A stretch of 5,237 nt of DNA. Origin: Nitrospiraceae bacterium (GTDB lineage: Bacteria; Nitrospirota_A; Leptospirillia; Leptospirillales; Leptospirillaceae). Each line of letters opens with the position of its first letter. Positions within the stretch are counted from its first letter, which is position 1. Positions 4,969-5,237 of this stretch are shown piece by piece. The notes below the pieces were generated by a model. It made no database searches. It was not told where the DNA came from and worked only from the letters and a program-made list of their open reading frames with translations. Location of the stretch: positions 1 through 5,237 of the forward strand of contig JAPTWQ010000118.1 in the NCBI GenBank assembly GCA_028064945.1, in the 5' to 3' direction. Made by a program: the position numbers and the translations under genes.

Positions 4969-5237
4969 TCAGAACCTCCTTGGGGGTGGTGGGCGCCGGA
5001 AAAAGGCCGGTGACGGTCGCATCGACAGAGCCATCGGAAAACTCGATGGAGATCGAGTCGTGAGGAGCCAGATCGGCCACGCGGCAGGTATGGTCGGACG
5101 TGGTCTTGCGGACGATGGCGAAGCCTTGCTTGAGGATCTTCCGGGGATGCAGCCCCACGACAATCTCCATGTCCTTGTCGAGAGACTGGCGGGAGCGGTC
5201 GAGAAAGACGAGGGCGAAATCGAAGCAATGTTTGAGG
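4961..5237 (-). CDS. xseA: Exodeoxyribonuclease VII large subunit, C-terminal 91 residues, 5' end outside window
   Basis: Only the C-terminus is visible, open from the right edge to TAA at 4963-4961. It begins at the end of the long helical region (LDRSRQSLDKDMEIVVGLHP) and continues with the XseA hallmark RKILKQGFAIVRK, matching the family's P--ILARGYAIV. It ends with the beta-rich tail DLAPHDSISIEFSDGSVDATVTG, matching L--GD-V-I-L-DG---A-V. The catalytic and OB-fold parts lie outside. XseA carries the nuclease activity of exonuclease VII. Overlap with xseB shows one operon, which probably also carries the AAA ATPase gene. Confidence 0.92.
   Translation of the reverse strand, partial: LKHCFDFALVFLDRSRQSLDKDMEIVVGLHPRKILKQGFAIVRKTTSDHTCRVADLAPHDSISIEFSDGSVDATVTGLFPAPTTPKEVLNG
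4975..4981 (-). promoter_or_regulatory. Strong ribosome binding site of xseB
   Basis: AAGGAGG on the minus strand, six bases before ATG 4968, lies within the last codons of xseA. It fixes the xseB start and allows high translation of the small subunit, in line with the excess of XseB over XseA in the enzyme. Confidence 0.8.

Noticed and set aside
4743..5228. Longer N-terminus (679 aa) for the AAA ATPase
   Set aside because: The extension runs across xseB and xseA in another frame and is Arg/Pro/Ser-rich shadow sequence. ATG 4742 has a proper ribosome binding site.

Overview
The window reads almost entirely on the minus strand as a compact bacterial gene series. In transcription order (right to left) it holds the 3' end of xseA, a complete xseB, a Lon-type AAA+ ATPase gene, an AlpA/excisionase-type helix-turn-helix gene, an 87-aa orphan, a 204-aa orphan, a 143-aa PilT/VirB11-like mini-ATPase ORF and the first 474 codons of cas3. 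Shine-Dalgarno sites, tight overlaps and a mixed GC content of about one half mark it as bacterial. Nothing here fixes the genus.

Right part (about 4740-5237): the exonuclease VII genes xseA and xseB overlap by 8 nt and are ordinary chromosomal DNA. Right behind xseB, 13 nt away and with its own ribosome binding site, starts a 517-aa protein with a complete Lon-type AAA+ module but no protease domain. Its N-terminal half is unfamiliar and its linker is built from short tandem repeats.

Middle part (about 1500-3190): after a 73-nt gap that can form two mutually exclusive hairpins come four tightly packed genes (7-nt overlap, 9-nt gap, 1-nt overlap). They encode a small AlpA-like DNA-binding protein, two proteins I do not recognise, and a shrunken PilT/DotB/TraJ-like ATPase with an altered P-loop. 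A diverged direct repeat of about 117 bp brackets the last gene. It carries the 3' end of the 204-aa gene plus the start of the next gene, so this looks like the scar of a tandem gene-pair duplication that partly decayed.

Left part (1-1490): a good sigma70-like promoter precedes cas3, which has an N-terminal HD nuclease domain followed by a DEAD-type helicase and runs off the left edge. The rest of a type I CRISPR-Cas operon would be expected further left, outside the window. No CRISPR array, tRNA, integrase or insertion sequence is visible. The window therefore shows a boundary between housekeeping DNA (xseAB), an accessory cluster of mostly unknown genes, and a CRISPR-Cas locus. Whether the accessory cluster works with CRISPR, is a separate defence system, or is a remnant of an integrative element cannot be settled from sequence alone. 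No stretch over 300 bases lacks a gene.
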